A DNA stretch of 64,000 bases from Apostichopus japonicus. Its lineage: Eukaryota; Echinodermata; Holothuroidea; Aspidochirotida; Stichopodidae. Position numbers and translations under genes: made by a program. Below are positions 12,962 through 25,760 of the stretch, piece after piece; the stretch's first letter is position 1; each line of letters opens with the position of its first letter. The stretch spans positions 17,553,001 to 17,617,000 of the forward strand of contig NC_092561.1 of NCBI RefSeq assembly GCF_037975245.1. Direction: 5' to 3'. A model generated the notes under the pieces. That model was not told where the DNA came from. It ran no database searches and saw only the letters and a program-made list of their open reading frames with translations.

Positions 12962-13108
12962 TCCAACCACCCCCCACACACCCCCACAGCTCTCCCTCCC
13001 CACCAAGATATATCTTTTCTGAGGCATATTGGGCATCCTTACAGTATCTATTAAGGCCTCAGAAGGAACACTAGCATTCTTGAAGCCTCCACCCCCCCCC
13101 ACCCCCCA
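12962..13108 (-). repeat. Two C-rich tracts (G-rich in the CELF pre-mRNA)
   Basis: C runs with CCACC spacing at about 12962-13010 and 13086-13108 on the plus strand. In the minus-strand transcript these read as G runs and could form RNA quadruplexes. No other feature overlaps. Confidence 0.55.
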
Positions 13109-14468
13109 TATCACGAACCCTGTCAGAAATATATGTTAGCAACATATGTTATATGCACCGTAGCACTTTATGACAAGAAAAATCAGTGTAACTATGTACT
13201 AACACACACATCAGGTAGAATAGAATTAACAGTGTGCACACAGACTGAGTACAGTACAAGGAGAAACATGAGTACAAACTTTCAGAATCATGGAATAGAG
13301 TAAAAGAATTAATCAAATGTGAGTCACACAAGAAACGGGGTGGAAAACATCCAAAATCATTCTTTGGTTAGAAACAAACAGTTGCTTCCAGTCGGGGCAC
13401 GGGGATATCAAGCAGACAAATATCACTGAAAATATATACAGTATGAGTGTGAGGAGAGAAACATATCTGTACAGTACATGTATAGCAACAGGTTAGGACA
13501 TAGTTATAAATGGTTCTCAGGCTACAGGCATGAAATTAGACATAATTTAAAGTATCTCTTGGAAGTGAACCTTAAGAAACAAAAACAACAATCACAATAC
13601 ATATTGACTGTTGGAGACTAAGACAGAGTGTCATGGGAACTGACATGCATGGATTTCTAGTAAGTTGTGTAAGAGGAGTTGGATAGCCTAAGCTACAATA
13701 TTCCATATAGGTTGTGTGTTAGGGTACATAAGATTTCATTATTTAACAGTGCAGATGTTCTTTGGTATGTAGGTTAGGGCAATCTGCAGCACTAATGAGA
13801 GACATAAATATGAGGGCAGGGGGGTTGGCTGGAAGTAAAGGGAGGATGCCAAAGGGAGCCCAGCAGGGGGTCCAGGAAAAGACTCATGTGTGCTGCCCTC
13901 TATCCCACATATATTTTAAGTTCTCAACTATACACTACAAGTTCAACCTGGTTAGTCCTCGCTTGATTTATACCCGGAAAAAGAGGGCGATCTTCCGGTT
14001 AGCATGTGATCAATGAAGTAACCAATACGGAAGACAGCTTTGGTTACTACGTAGATAATGTGATATACTTGGAAATCCTCATTGTTTTTACTGGTATTTA
14101 TAAACCAAGCGAAGGTTATAACCAGATTTAATATAGTGATTGATAATGCAAACAAATACACTGAAGTGAGATTCACAAATTTTGTACGACACAAAACAGG
14201 CCGACAAGCTTATTCTGGACAAAACTATATAGAAACGAGAAAGACAACCATGACAGAACACGAGTCAAATATCACTGATTTGTTAAAATAAAGGGACAGG
14301 TATTTCATTACATTTCTTTCCTTAAGTTTGGCAACATTAATAAAATGGGTTCTATATCTTAAACATCAAGTCATGCTTAACCAATTTTAAACAAGGGAAA
14401 AAGAGCTACTTAAATGAGGTAGCTAGTTTGACCATCCCATTTCCAAGCACACTCCTATGTGTGTGAGT

Positions 14469-14492
14469 GGGAGGGGGGGGGGGAGGGAGGGG
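14469..14492 (+). repeat. G-rich tract
   Basis: A run of 11 G followed by AGGGAGGGG. It is mirrored about 140 bp downstream by a C-rich run at 14626-14650, so the two could pair in single-stranded nucleic acid. Confidence 0.6.
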
Positions 14493-14734
14493 TTTACTCC
14501 TCCCTAAACAAAATGGTGTATTCTGAGGCATATTTAGATGTTAAATTAAGTCTATAATTAGGTCTAAATGCAACATCTTACTAATTCTGACATGTGAAAA
14601 GTTGAAAAAGGAGTTGTACATCCAACCTCCCCCCCCCCACCCCCCTCATCCACATACCTGCCTGGATACATATTGTATGCATGCAGATATTCATGTAATA
14701 TTATATATGTGCAGTTCTGATCATTTCTGTGTTT

Positions 14735-14890
14735 TTGTGTTATGTATGTATATACATGTATGTATGTATATATGTTTGCATGTATGTATGTATGAAGGTG
14801 TATAACATTAATTATATGAATGAAGTTCATATTTTTTGTCAAATATATTGTCAAAAATATTATATGAATGTATGAAGGTGTATAATATTA
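14735..14890. repeat. TGTA-type microsatellite and local duplication
   Basis: Runs of TATG/TGTA from about 14743 to 14793 are followed by a duplicated segment, TGTATGAAGGTGTATAA with ATTAATTATAT, seen near 14788 and again near 14868. Simple sequence with no coding signal. Confidence 0.75.
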
Positions 14891-15049
14891 ATTATATCTA
14901 GATCTATATGTAAATGTACCCAGGTGTGTATATTCATTGAATATATGCATGCATGTAAATATATAGATGTAGATGTGGATATAGAATGAGGTCAGAAGGC
15001 AAGATTGACAGGTCAACTGAAGACAAAAGGAAATGTCACATGTTAATCA

Positions 15050-15160
15050 TGCGGTATAGGCTCCAGTTTGGGTATGCTACAGTGCGTTAGGATAATAGTT
15101 TTTGTCCCCGTAGAAAAGAAATCACAGATATTCCTCGAATTCGAAGAAAAAGCTCATGCC
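15050..15160. repeat. Dispersed repeat A, copy 1 (partial)
   Basis: The shared core is GCGGTATAGGCTCCAGTTTG, then CTACAGTG-GTTAGGATAA, GTTTTTGTCC, GAAATCACAGATATT and a terminal AAAGCTCATGCCTGG. The same order is found at 19911, 31825 and 62555. This copy lacks the 5' segment with the A run. Confidence 0.85.
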
Positions 15161-15242
15161 TGGTTAATGATGACATTATAAACCATAGACTAACCAGACC
15201 TTGAAATTACTGTGAAGTACTGTATATATATGCAGTAACACC

Positions 15243-15292
15243 AGCTGGGTGCCAGCCTCTTAGCAACACCAGCTGGGTGCAGCCTCTCCCTG
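15243..15292. repeat. Short direct duplication (about 33 bp)
   Basis: ACACCAGCTGGGTGCCAGCC recurs as ACACCAGCTGGGTGCAGCC, each followed by TCT. The change CCAGCC to CAGCC is the only clear difference. Confidence 0.7.
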
Positions 15293-15514
15293 TAACAACG
15301 ATATTAAACCAACAAAAATACTCTCTTCTAGGTCCTCCATCCTGAATAGATCTCTTCGACTATCGTCAGAAATCTCATATAATCCATAACGATCCGGATA
15401 CAGATATAGGACATGTTTTTTTTCCACCAAACTTCCTCTACTGGTAATTTATAAGGACAGGACATATAGACAGACAGACCGGCCAAATGTACAATAATTT
15501 CACTATTAAAGGCA

Positions 15515-15834
15515 TTGAAAGTTAACATTCCGTTGCTTGCAAATGACGTTTTCTTCTTGTCGCTACAAAATGCAGACAGTAATGAAACATGATACCTTGT
15601 TATCTTTTATCTAGACTTGAGATGTCCACGCTGCTATGTACACTGTGTTGTGGGTATTGACCGTAGCTGTATGTACTGACTGTACACTAGTGTTTAATTA
15701 CTGACGGTAGCAAGCTGTGTGTGTATTTTCTGGGATCGATGGTAGTGTCTAACACTTCTGTTACACCTCATTCGAAACTAGGTCAAATTACCGGCATGAG
15801 ACGTTTCTTTGTGCGCGAGTCTTCACACCCTTTA
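15515..15834. repeat. Dispersed repeat B, copy 1 (about 320 bp)
   Basis: Nearly the same sequence is found in the same orientation at 46641-46964. Landmarks are GCAAATGACGTTTTCTT, TCGCTACAAAATGCAGACAG, GATACCTTGTTATCTTTTAT, GACGGTAGCAAGCTGTGTGT and GAGTCTTCACACCCTTTAA. Identity falls off sharply at both ends. No TIR, poly-A or coding frame is evident, so the class is unknown. Confidence 0.9.
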
Positions 15835-18691
15835 ACCTGGCAAAATTAACACATCATGAACGAAGGCTAGTTGAAAACAACATTAACTACATCCACACCA
15901 ATACAAGAGCAGGGTAAAATGTGTACAGCAGCCTCAAAGGTGAGAGTATTTCTACATTTTCCCCCTTGCCAATCTTCTATATATAGGCATATTTCACGCA
16001 AATGGACATTCCAATTATAATTTGACAGTTTTTACATTTACTTATAAACTCTACAGCCAAATACATTAATAGCCAAAGCCATCATGAAGTAAAGTCATAT
16101 CTTGTTCAAACTATAAAAAAATAGTAAAAAAATGAAAAAATAAAAATAGAACCAATATGTAGCATGTCCTGCTAACTATTTGGAAAACAAAACACCAGCG
16201 TAGCTTCAAGCATTATTGTTTCAAATTGCTCAAGTTCAGATAATTAACAATAAAGAAAAAGACACAGGCAAAAGAGACCAAAAGGGCAAAAAAAAAAAGA
16301 ACTTTACAAAAGGGTTGGGATGAGGGGAGACAGATATATATATAAAGAAATAAAATTGGTTGTCTCAACAAACAAACAAAAAAATGTCAAACAAAGTCAA
16401 AACAATATCGCCGCTTTCTATTGTTTTGGTTTATCCTTTGAGGATTCCGTTTCCAAAAGTTCAATATTGGTCTACCCCTGCTGACAGCTGACATGCTACT
16501 TCATTCAGTGAATTACTAATTACAGAAATCGTACCATGGGGACGTGCTTAACTGACTTCATGAAAACGAAAAAACACACTATACCAAAATACCGAAACCC
16601 CCCAAAAAAGACACAAAAACAGTGTGATAACAATTGCAAACATCAGTTCTCCACACACTAATTTCTTTGATTAGTTAGCGCTCGGCTAAATGTCTTTCCC
16701 GAACTTGAAAATCCCAATCTGCGTGCAAGTTTTTAATCAGCAAAATCTTGGATTTTACAAAACGACGCAATATCTAACCCCGTTGTTCATGTAGGTAGAC
16801 CTTTTCCAAACTTCCCGATTCGACTACGATTGCCCCACATTTAGCCTACGGCGACGCCGTTACAACCTTACCACAGTTTTTTTTCACGTGATGAGATATG
16901 GAGAGAATATAATGCTACAAAAGTGTCGACGTTAGATTGAGAAGCTAAAATATTCAAACTTCTTTTATTCCTTTTTTCTTTTTGGAGATATCAAGGATGC
17001 TATTAATCACGTATGGTAGACACGTCCAGCATAAAGAGAAGCAGCGAGTTGAAGAGATGCTAATCCACCGGATACGAATAATTCACGATTACAAGGTCGT
17101 CGTGGAAATTAGGAGAGAACGGCAAACTTCTAAGTAGTGCTGCTGCTGTAGAGAGCAGATCTGCGTACTTCGGGATAAATGACTCTAGACGGACGCATGG
17201 ACAGGTTTGCAAGACGACAAGACGACATGTAATCGAGCAGACACAAATCTTCAAGAATGTCATAACAGGGTGAGGCCGACATAAGACGTTGAAAACAGTT
17301 GATTCCGGATAAAAAGTTGCAATGGAAAATATGCAAATTCTCCTGTGCAGCTTGAGTAATATAGTACCCTTTATGTGTGCGAGTAAGCCTGAAATACTGA
17401 TACTGTATAAAGCGGAACATTTTGCAATTTGCTGAAATGTCTTTTTCTTCATTGCGAATGGTTTGCTACTTCTTGGCCATATTTTTGTAGAATCCATTTA
17501 ACCTCCTAGGAGGGTCAGGGAGAAAATTTATTGGTGCAGATCTAGGGCCAAAGAGAACCAAAGTCACCTCCCTATACCTACAATTTGGCAATGTGTCTCC
17601 ATGAATGGGGGGGGGGGGGGGCAGGAAACCAAAGGAGTGCAAGACTTTGGCACTAACTTCGTTTTTTCCATGCTGGACTGAGATATTTTTACAGGTGGAA
17701 TTTGGACCATGGCATGCTTAACAACTGTTAAGATGTAGTGAGAGGCGGGTGTGGTATGATGGAAGAAACTGTCACTAACATTAACATCACTGGTACAATC
17801 AACAAGCTGGAGGCTCAATAGAGGCTTTCTACGTACTGCTTGATAGTAGAATTGTGATCAAAGACAGTACGATTCTATATAGGGAGATTTTCAAATGTTT
17901 AGGTTGAAGTTAGCAAACTTGAGTCAAGAATGAGTTCTCTCATATCCCAAAATTAAAGTGTGAAGAATTTTAATTGTAAAGAATTGTAAAGAAAACTGTT
18001 GTCAGTGCATTGAGAATCAATAGAGAAAACAATAGAGAAAAACAATAGAAAAGAGACAATAGACCATTGTCAAAAACACAACATCAGCAGACAATGAGAT
18101 AAATCACTACAAGCAAACAATAGGATACAAAGATATCAAAAGAAATATAACAAAGGGCAAACAATAACACTATGGATATTTTAAACACTCTTTTGAGTAA
18201 AACTATGAACTGCAGAGACAAACGGTGGACATAATGATGACCAAACTCTAAAAACCGATCAGAGGGGTGAGGGAGAGATATTTGCTAAGCTGGTCATAGA
18301 CAAAAACTGACTACCATATATAGAGAGCTACATAGTACAGTACAGAAATACTTGCCAGGTAGCAATGTCCTGCCTTGAGGAACTGCATGCAGTTAGAAGA
18401 AAGAGAGAGAGAGATATGGACAGCTCAAAAAACAAAACAAAAAAATGATAAAAAATGACTCGCAGAAAAGCATTTGACGACGACACTTTGATGAGTCTTA
18501 GCTGGCGAAAACGATGAAGTTTTGGATCAACTTTTTTTTGTAAATTAATAATTCCTTTATTGCACGGCAGATGGAAGAAATTTATGGAGAAGAAACAGAA
18601 TTTTAGAAATAGAGAAATATGAATACAATGGTGTTTGAGACTAGCAAGTTAATGAAACACTGAACTGACAAAAATATGCTAGTTTTGGGAA

Positions 18692-18746
18692 AGGGGCAGA
18701 AGGGGGAAGTGGGAGAGGGGAGAAGGTGGGGGAGGGTGGGGGGGGT
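18692..18746 (+). repeat. G-rich tract
   Basis: GGGG and GGG runs with A/T spacers, including a run of 9 G near the end. A plus-strand G4 candidate with no coding feature. Confidence 0.6.
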
Positions 18747-18952
18747 AAGTGAGAAGGAGATGCAAAATGAAGTATGTACTTACAGTATGAATTGATTAAT
18801 ATAGTTACTTGTGTGAGTGCTACACATGTCACTGCAAGTTCAGAATTTGACTGAGGTAAGTTTTGGGTCAACTTAAATGTCTAAACACAAATTTGTAACT
18901 TTAATGCAGTTGTGTTTACAAATGATCTATTAGAAAAAAGCAGTACATGAAA

Positions 18953-18956
<4 letters not shown>

Positions 18957-18984
<28 letters not shown>
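18957..18984. repeat. TA microsatellite
   Basis: An uninterrupted (TA)n run of about 28 bp. Confidence 0.95.
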
Positions 18985-18990
<6 letters not shown>

Positions 18991-19887
18991 GTTCAACTTG
19001 GCAAAGATCCCTTATTTCAATATTTGAGCAATTTGATGACATTCAAACAACAAATTCAGCTATATTAGACTAGAGTACTAGACCGTGCAACGTTAGACCA
19101 ATTTACATATCATCAAAAGCAATCGTTAGCTCATGAAATGGTGATGCCATCAGCAATATGGTGTAGTTCTTCATCGACACTTCGACCATTCCTAACCGCG
19201 CGACGAACGTTACACACTATCAAACATCAGCACGAACTGCTTTTTAGGGCATTACTATGTAGACCAACCATGTTGCTATTTACTCTGTGTTTTCGATTAT
19301 AGTTCAGTAATGTTGCCACCATTCCGATGCAGTCATTCAAACTATGTATTCATGTAACCCCTCTAGCATGCTCGGAATGTCACAGAGCCTCCTGCCGGCC
19401 TCTCTCACTTGGAGAGCAACTCCTTGTAATTCATTTTAAGCATGGTGAGCAATCAGGTACAGAACCTGCATTGCCTAGATATATATCATTTTGGTTTGCA
19501 AAGCCAAAAAAAATAATAATAAAGGAGAATAAAAAACAATAAAATAAAAACCGCTTGGAATGCTAGACTTAGGTGTGTGCAGGTTACAGTATGTCCCGGC
19601 ACTAACAGTGGGACGCTTGCAAATGTTTTGTTGAGGGGGAAAAATTGCTAGTCATCACCAATTTGAAAATCTTTAAATCAAGAAGGTGTAGCCGTGAGAA
19701 GTAATAAACAGAGTCTCCTGGAATCGCCTCAGGAAATAAATGTTGCTTTCGTCAGGCTTCCGACAGCCTTGCTAGGAGTAAAGTACTGTTAATCAGGCAT
19801 GTTAATATGTCAAAGGCTGATTTACCTTTATACGGAAAGAATTAAAAAGGAATTCTAGATTTATGATCCCCCACCGCACAATGCTTT

Positions 19888-20082
19888 TACACTGAAACTT
19901 TAGCTTCTGTGGTTAAAAAAAAATCACAGAACTTTGCAAAACTTACGGTAAAGGCTCCAGTTTGCATATGTTACAGTGTGTTAGGATAACAGTTTTTGTC
20001 CCCGAGGTAGAAAAGAAATCACAGATATAATGCGAATTCGCGAAAAAAGCTCAAGGTCGTACACTGAAACTTTAGCTTCTGT
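19888..20082. repeat. Dispersed repeat A, copy 2, flanked by a 23-bp direct repeat
   Basis: The insert (19911-20059, 149 bp) begins GGTTAAAAAAAAATCACAG and ends GCTCAAGGTCG. It carries the family A core. It is flanked by exact 23-bp direct repeats at 19888-19910 and 20060-20082 (each starting TACACTGAAACT and ending TAGCTTCTGT). A duplication of this length fits a target-site duplication from LINE-type target-primed insertion. The A run sits at the plus-strand start of the insert, not at either 3' end, so it does not look like an ordinary SINE tail. Copies 3 and 4 begin GGGATGAGCC and copy 1 ends near GCTCATGCC, so a short degenerate terminal inverted repeat is another reading. Confidence 0.8.
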
Positions 20083-20372
20083 AAGATCTTGTGATCAATC
20101 TTTGCGGACAAATTCATAAAACTTATTTGATAACCTTAACGATGTAGAAAGTAAAAGGAACAGATTGATTTAGTATTTACATCACTTTATGATAGATGTT
20201 GAAAATGTTGACTTGCTAAAATGTTATATGCCACCTAGTATACATTTGTTTTAATAAAAAATTGACAGTTTTCTGGGTTAAGCTGCATTGTGAGTGTTGC
20301 ATGCCTAGGGGTTGGGCATTCATATTTGATTGACAAATTTATAATTTCCTCAAAGTGTTAAATGTATTTCCT

Positions 20373-20509
20373 AGCTTTAGTATTGAAAGTGTTTCCTACA
20401 GTAGGTTTAGTATTGAATGTGTTTTCTAGGTTTAGTATTAAATGTGTTTTCTAGGTTTAGTATTAAATGTGTTTTCTAGGTTTAGTATTAAATGTGTTTC
20501 CTAGGTTTA
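20373..20509. repeat. Minisatellite, unit 25 bp
   Basis: About five and a half copies of GGTTTAGTATTAAATGTGTT plus TTCTA. The outer copies have diverged (TATTGAAAG, CCTACAGTA) and the inner copies are almost identical. Simple tandem array, not coding. Confidence 0.95.
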
Positions 20510-21581
20510 AAGCTGCTATTGTTTGCTATGGCACAATTAGACTATAAACAGTCAGGACTGTTTTTGAAAATTTGACAAATTTCTGGAAAGTATTAATTTT
20601 ATGAAACAGATTTTATAATTTTATCTGCTATGCAAGTACAGCACATATTATAAACTAATGGAAGCACTCATACTTGTGTAGGAGGTTTGAAAACTTTTTC
20701 TAAAGAATTAAACTTATCGCCTACAAGAGATTATGTGTATGTTATGTTGTACACACAATCGGCTGAATTGCTACATTAAAGATTTCTCGAGGATGGCTGT
20801 CTCTTCTGAATACAAACTCAACGATACACCCCACCTTCGGTGTCACCTGACCTCAACGATACACATGATAGGGTTATAACCAGGTCTACACCAGGGAGCA
20901 TTCTCTAAGAATAACCGTCAGTTATTGTTTCTTTCTAAACGCATTTCCACTTTTCTCGCTTCTTTGCTTTGCTTACGGAAAGGGTGGCATAAATTTGAAA
21001 GGAATACTCTCCTAGGAGGATATGCGAGTATCGGCCGAGGTGACAACCCATGAGATGCAATTCTTATGGTTGTCAAAGCAAGCAATGATTGTGGCGGACA
21101 GAACGGCAACGAGGAATAGAGAGATTGGTGAAGGGAAACGAGACGAGCAGAGCGAGGAATCTATTCTGACGACTGTGCAACGAGACCAGAATCGTAAACA
21201 AATCTTATTTAATTCTACTTTTGTCTCTTTTCTTAAAATGCTTCATTTGTTTTTCCATGTCTTCCCTTTGTAGTTTAGTAACTTAGAACTTAAAAAGATG
21301 GAAGAAGGTATTTTCCATAGGCCATGTTGAAGTTTAATACATGGGTGAATATTAAAATGATATTCTTATCTTTAAAAAACATTTCTCAGGAATTTCAGTC
21401 TTCTGTGATAAAAGCCTTCCATGCTTCAAATTAGCAAATTCTAGGTTATGGAAAGTATGGAAGGTTGATGAAATTATATATATGTGTTATAAGAATATTT
21501 AATAAACAAATTTTCTTTGTGTTCACCATGCTCATTAACCTGTCTGTATTCTCTCCTTTCTGTTACTGTTACTTGTCATTT

Positions 21582-21660
21582 AGCCTCTGAAGAAGATCCT
21601 GCTAGGATCGAAACGGCTCCCTAGTGGATAAGCAGTTTGCTAACAGTTTTATTTTATTTT
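21582..21660 (+). repeat. Dispersed repeat C, copy 1
   Basis: Contains CCTCTGAAGAAGATCCTGCT then AGGATCGAAACGG, in which GATCCT and AGGATC can pair as a hairpin. GTGGATAAGCAGTTTGC and AACAGTTTTATTTTATTTT follow. The reverse complement of the whole unit is present at about 57385-57540. Probably the end of an interspersed element of unknown class. Confidence 0.75.
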
Positions 21661-22648
21661 AGTAAATGCTGTGACACACATACATATATGTACACTGAAA
21701 CCTATAGAGTTTGCTAAACTATCTGTCTGTATTCAACAATAAGTCACTCAATATTAATTTTTTTTATTGTGTGTTCTTGTCTTGCTTCTTTAGAATAACA
21801 AAACAACAAACAAAAAACCCACCTTTTGTTTGGAATGGAAAGTATGAACCCCTCCCTGTAATTTGAAATGTTTGCAATTATGTAAAGCCCTTCAAATGTT
21901 TCCGATCAGTCTCATATTAGCAAACCCAGCTTTATTTTTTAAGCTCAATGCCAAAAGTCTTGATTGGCTTTCAGTTTTTCCAAGGATTCTCGGCTTTGCC
22001 TTTCCTCGTGCGCTCCGCCGTACGTGAAAGAATGCACCAAATGTGATAAATTTTAAAAGGAATCTCGCGACGTGAATCATCGCGTTTATATCTGCGGAGA
22101 AGTTTCGAACAAATTCCTAAAAGGATTTGGAGACAATTTATCACCTTCGGTAAAAACATTCAGAAAATCAAAAGATATTTTGTTCCCCTCTCTCCCACCT
22201 TCGTTTCAGGGACTTTTACAGCCGTAGATATTCAGAGAGTAGTTTTCATTTACAGAAAAAAAGATTTAAGTGCAAACCAACCAAAGTGGCAATTCTCGTC
22301 TACAGATGGAGAAGACCAAGACGTTTTCGTGCCAATCAGCTGAAGGTATCACTTTGTACAGGCTGTGACTGTCAATCTTACAGACTAAGCCTACGTTTAC
22401 TGGAGAAGATATCTCCCGTAAATTACTGGGGTTGAAGCTGATTTGAAGTTAGCAGACGAGATGAACAAGGTTACAAGAACGGAAATGCACATAAGAACAT
22501 GACTCCATGCGGTCTTTACAGACAACGATTTCAGTCCTTTGACCAGCAGAAACACATAATAGGGAAATTTAAATAAAACAAAATTTGACAGAAAAAAAAC
22601 ATAAAAATAAAAACAAAGTGAATCTGTAAAAAGTTAGCAGGGTTAAGG

Positions 22649-22680
22649 TGGGGGGTGGGGTGGGGGTTGGGGAGAAGGGA
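22649..22680 (+). repeat. G-rich tract
   Basis: GGTGGGGGGTGGGGTGGGGGTTGGGG-type sequence. A plus-strand G4 candidate. Confidence 0.6.
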
Positions 22681-23048
22681 TGAAGGTGATTCTTAAAAAC
22701 AAAATTGACAAAAGATTTGAAATGGAATTTGACAAAAAAGATCCCATCAGATACAAAATATGATCATCATCATACCAAAGTAACTTCATGAATATTCACG
22801 TTGTACATCATGCATAAAGTTGAATATGCATGTCCTATTGTTTATTTAATATGAACCGAACGTGTCAAAATCATGCAACGGATTGACAGAGATATGATGG
22901 GGTTAGGCCATGATATATGCAAACTACATGCATGGCATGTGACTCATGAATATTCAACATTTGTTAATTAATTCAATCCATATGCATGTCTTTCAACTGA
23001 GCTGTCACTCTTATGCTAATTTCAAAGTCTTCACTTACAATCCCAAAA

Positions 23049-23175
23049 TGATATAACTTCATGAATATGCATAACTGATCCATAAGGAGGGCTGTGAAGT
23101 ATACTGTAATAATGATATAACTTCATGACTATGCATGAGTGGTACATAAGGAGGGCTGTAATGTACTGTAGAATG
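23049..23175. repeat. Tandem duplication, about 66-bp unit
   Basis: ATGATATAACTTCATGA, ATGCAT and CATAAGGAGGGCTGT occur in the same order twice. Related CTTCATGAATAT motifs occur in the preceding 250 bp, so this is the better preserved end of a decayed array. Confidence 0.75.
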
Positions 23176-25580
23176 TGTAATAATTTTCATGCCGTGCTTA
23201 TATGTGTCACGTACAAGCGGTTCAAGGCATGAATGCATACATCAGACAACACAGAAGAAATAAAAAGTGAGAGCACAAAAACAGGAACGAAACATATAAA
23301 GAGCAAACAGGGACACAGTTGTTTAGTATTTAAGAAGAAAAGAACAAAAAAGCCGAAAGAAACTTGAATAAAAGGAACCAAGCAGAGACATAACCTTGCC
23401 ATCATAACTTCACTTTCAAGAATTTAACACAAAAATGAAACAACAACTGCGAACGACCTTCTTACAGCAAACTAGGTAAGTGCTCTTGTACAACCAAGTG
23501 TCAATACTTAACAGAGATGGTAACTTTAAGGCACAGCACAACTAGACATAGATGGTGTCACGATTTCCAAGACCAACAAACATAAACAACAACAACACAG
23601 AAAGACCACTTTATTAACAGAGAGGGTGCTTAGTGATGATCATTAGACCGAAAGCGTTTAAATCATAAGTAAACAGAGAGTTAGTTCAAGAAACACCATG
23701 CTTAATTTAGACTTATTAATTATGTAATATGTCTCACAAACGAGGGAAACAGATGAAAGACACAAAGATATTTCAGAGCAAACTTGTTTAGCCATTTCTT
23801 ACAAGATATATGAGGAAGAAGACACTTCTCTGAGGTTCAGGGAGGTACTAACGAAAAGTAAATCCCCCCTCCCCCCTCCCCAGGTAGTAGTGATAGGCAG
23901 TCACCATATTAACACAAGTCTTTTTGGTCAACATGCAGTCGAAATTAATAGTTGTTTTCACAGAGACCTATCCACAATTAGCACGGACCCCACCTCGTAA
24001 ATTTTACTAAAACGCAAGACTTTCAGAACAGAAATTCATAGTGTATGTAGTACTTGGCTTCCTGCGATGGGGCAGGAAAAAAACAGTGAACACCCAGAAT
24101 GAAACCGACATCAATGAATGACAGGTTGCTGGAAAAGAATATTTCTGCCATTTCCTTTCGTAAATAATTTCAACACTTTTCACAATTTTGTACAACAATA
24201 TTTCATACACCAGACTTTCAGCTGAAGTATGCTGGTCAAAAAACACATTAAGACTCCCTACTAAAACAAAACTTAATTAATTAATCAACCAGAGGCAATT
24301 AATGCTGCAGATTAGCTGATAAGCTAACTTTCTCCTTTTTGAAATAATTTTCACATGTTGTTGACTATAAACTTCCTTGCATAATTGTTTGAAACTTTGT
24401 AAATGCCTTTGATATTACCAACATGTCAGGAAATGAAAACTGTTTGAAAATATTGAACTAACAAAACAACCACCATTTTTTCTTATTTTTTTCCGCCCCC
24501 CCTCCCTCTGCAACATTTCCCATTCTCTGTAAATCATAAACTCCCATCTCTCTAGGTAAATTCGGGGACTGATTTGGACCATTCACAATTTTCCGGCTGT
24601 TGTCATGACTGCCGTCGTTACCTATGACTTATTTTGACCAAAATTTGAACATGTGAGGCACGTCTTGCCGCTAGGAATGAAAACTCAATGTGACAGAACT
24701 TGCCCGGGATTCCAGAAAGCTGCAGGAATCCTTAACAAGTACAAGGTTAAGATAAGCTGCTATCGAGCACACAGTGCGATGAGAAAAGAAAGAAATGTGC
24801 CATACAAAAAAAGAACATTTCGAGTTCGTGAGCAAGGTTGTGTAACCCAGATTAAGAAGGGCAAACTACTTTTATTTTTTAGCATCAAACCAGATAAAAA
24901 ATGGAATGAATATGGAATTGTCACCAAAAAAAAAAAAAAAAAATGAGTTTCTCTTTTGCTTTGATGTCAACCATCAATATGATTATTTCGTTCGTTCTAC
25001 ATCTAGGAAAAGATTTGCCTTCTCTTAGCTAAGGAAAATTTTTGATGTCAGCATTAAAGGGTTGGTTCCACACACTGAACTCAAAATGTTGCTTAAATGC
25101 AGCTGGTTGTGTTTTCATTTTTAAAGGTACAAAACGGTGGACTTGGTCATTTTACAAAGTAAGTAAAATTTGTACCTTTTGCAGTTGATGCCTGCAGTTT
25201 TGACGGTAAATATTGACATGTCACGTAAGAAATCTGAGAGGTATTTTCGTCTCGTCAGAAAAGTTCATTTCACCGCTAATTACAAATTAATGACAAAAAG
25301 AAAAGACACCCTTCTGTCCAGGAAGGTACATGCACATTTAACATCCGGAAGCACTTTGTAGATCTATGGCCATAGATACTCTGTACTGATTTTGGTCTTG
25401 TCTTTGAGCTATTTGAGATGATTTTTGACACTAAAAAAAAAAAAAAAAAAAAAAATTTCTTTGCTGGGCAGGAGATTTGGGGTTTCACTATCACGACCAG
25501 CTGCTTTTAAGCAAAAGATGCATGAGATTACAAGCATTAACATTGGTTGTTTTTATTGATTTATTTTTGTTTTTGTTTAC

Positions 25581-25760
25581 CTGCCATGCCTCCAGAGAGT
25601 CCCATTATGCTGTTGTTCTGCTGAGCAGTCAGAGCAGCGGCGGACGGGTTGTGAGTGAGAGGGTTTGCTGCCAGAGGGTTGGCTGCTTGTGGGTTGTTAC
25701 CGACCTGCTGGCTTAAGGTCAATAAAGCGGCAAGCTGGGGCATACTGACCCCTTGTAGAT
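25581..25760 (-). CDS. CELF: CELF-type RNA-binding protein, linker exon (Ala/Asn/Gln-rich)
   Basis: This 180-nt exon lies between the acceptor CTCCTCTTAG (25770-25761) and the donor GCAG|GTAAAC (25580). It starts and ends in phase 1. The first codon is completed from the A that ends the poly-Gly exon, giving L-N-L-Q. The peptide is LQGVSMPQLAALLTLSQQVG, then NNPQAANPLAANPLTHNPSA and AALTAQQNNSIMGLSGGMA. MPQLAALLTLSQQ resembles the Leu/Ala-rich LQNLAALAAAA part of the CELF1/2 linker. The NPLAANPL element is a short internal repeat. It lies in the divergent region between RRM2 and RRM3, thought to mediate splicing activation or repression. Exact phase agreement with both neighbours is the main evidence. 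Confidence 0.88.

Larger units (their letters stand above)
12240..25580 (-). other. CELF intron (13.3 kb) between the NPLAANPL exon and the poly-Ala exon
   Basis: Bounded by the donor GTAAAC at 25580 and the acceptor TTTGTAG at 12240. It could hide a small phase-1 exon. It contains a 182-bp duplication (12314-12670), C- and G-rich tracts, a TGTA-rich block (14735-14890), copies of repeats A, B and C, a TA microsatellite (18957-18984) and a 25-bp minisatellite (20373-20509). The stretches 16000-18300 and 23200-25500 show only A-rich simple sequence and nothing I can name. Non-repetitive, higher-GC stretches lie near 17050-17480 and 21900-22500. Confidence 0.7.
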
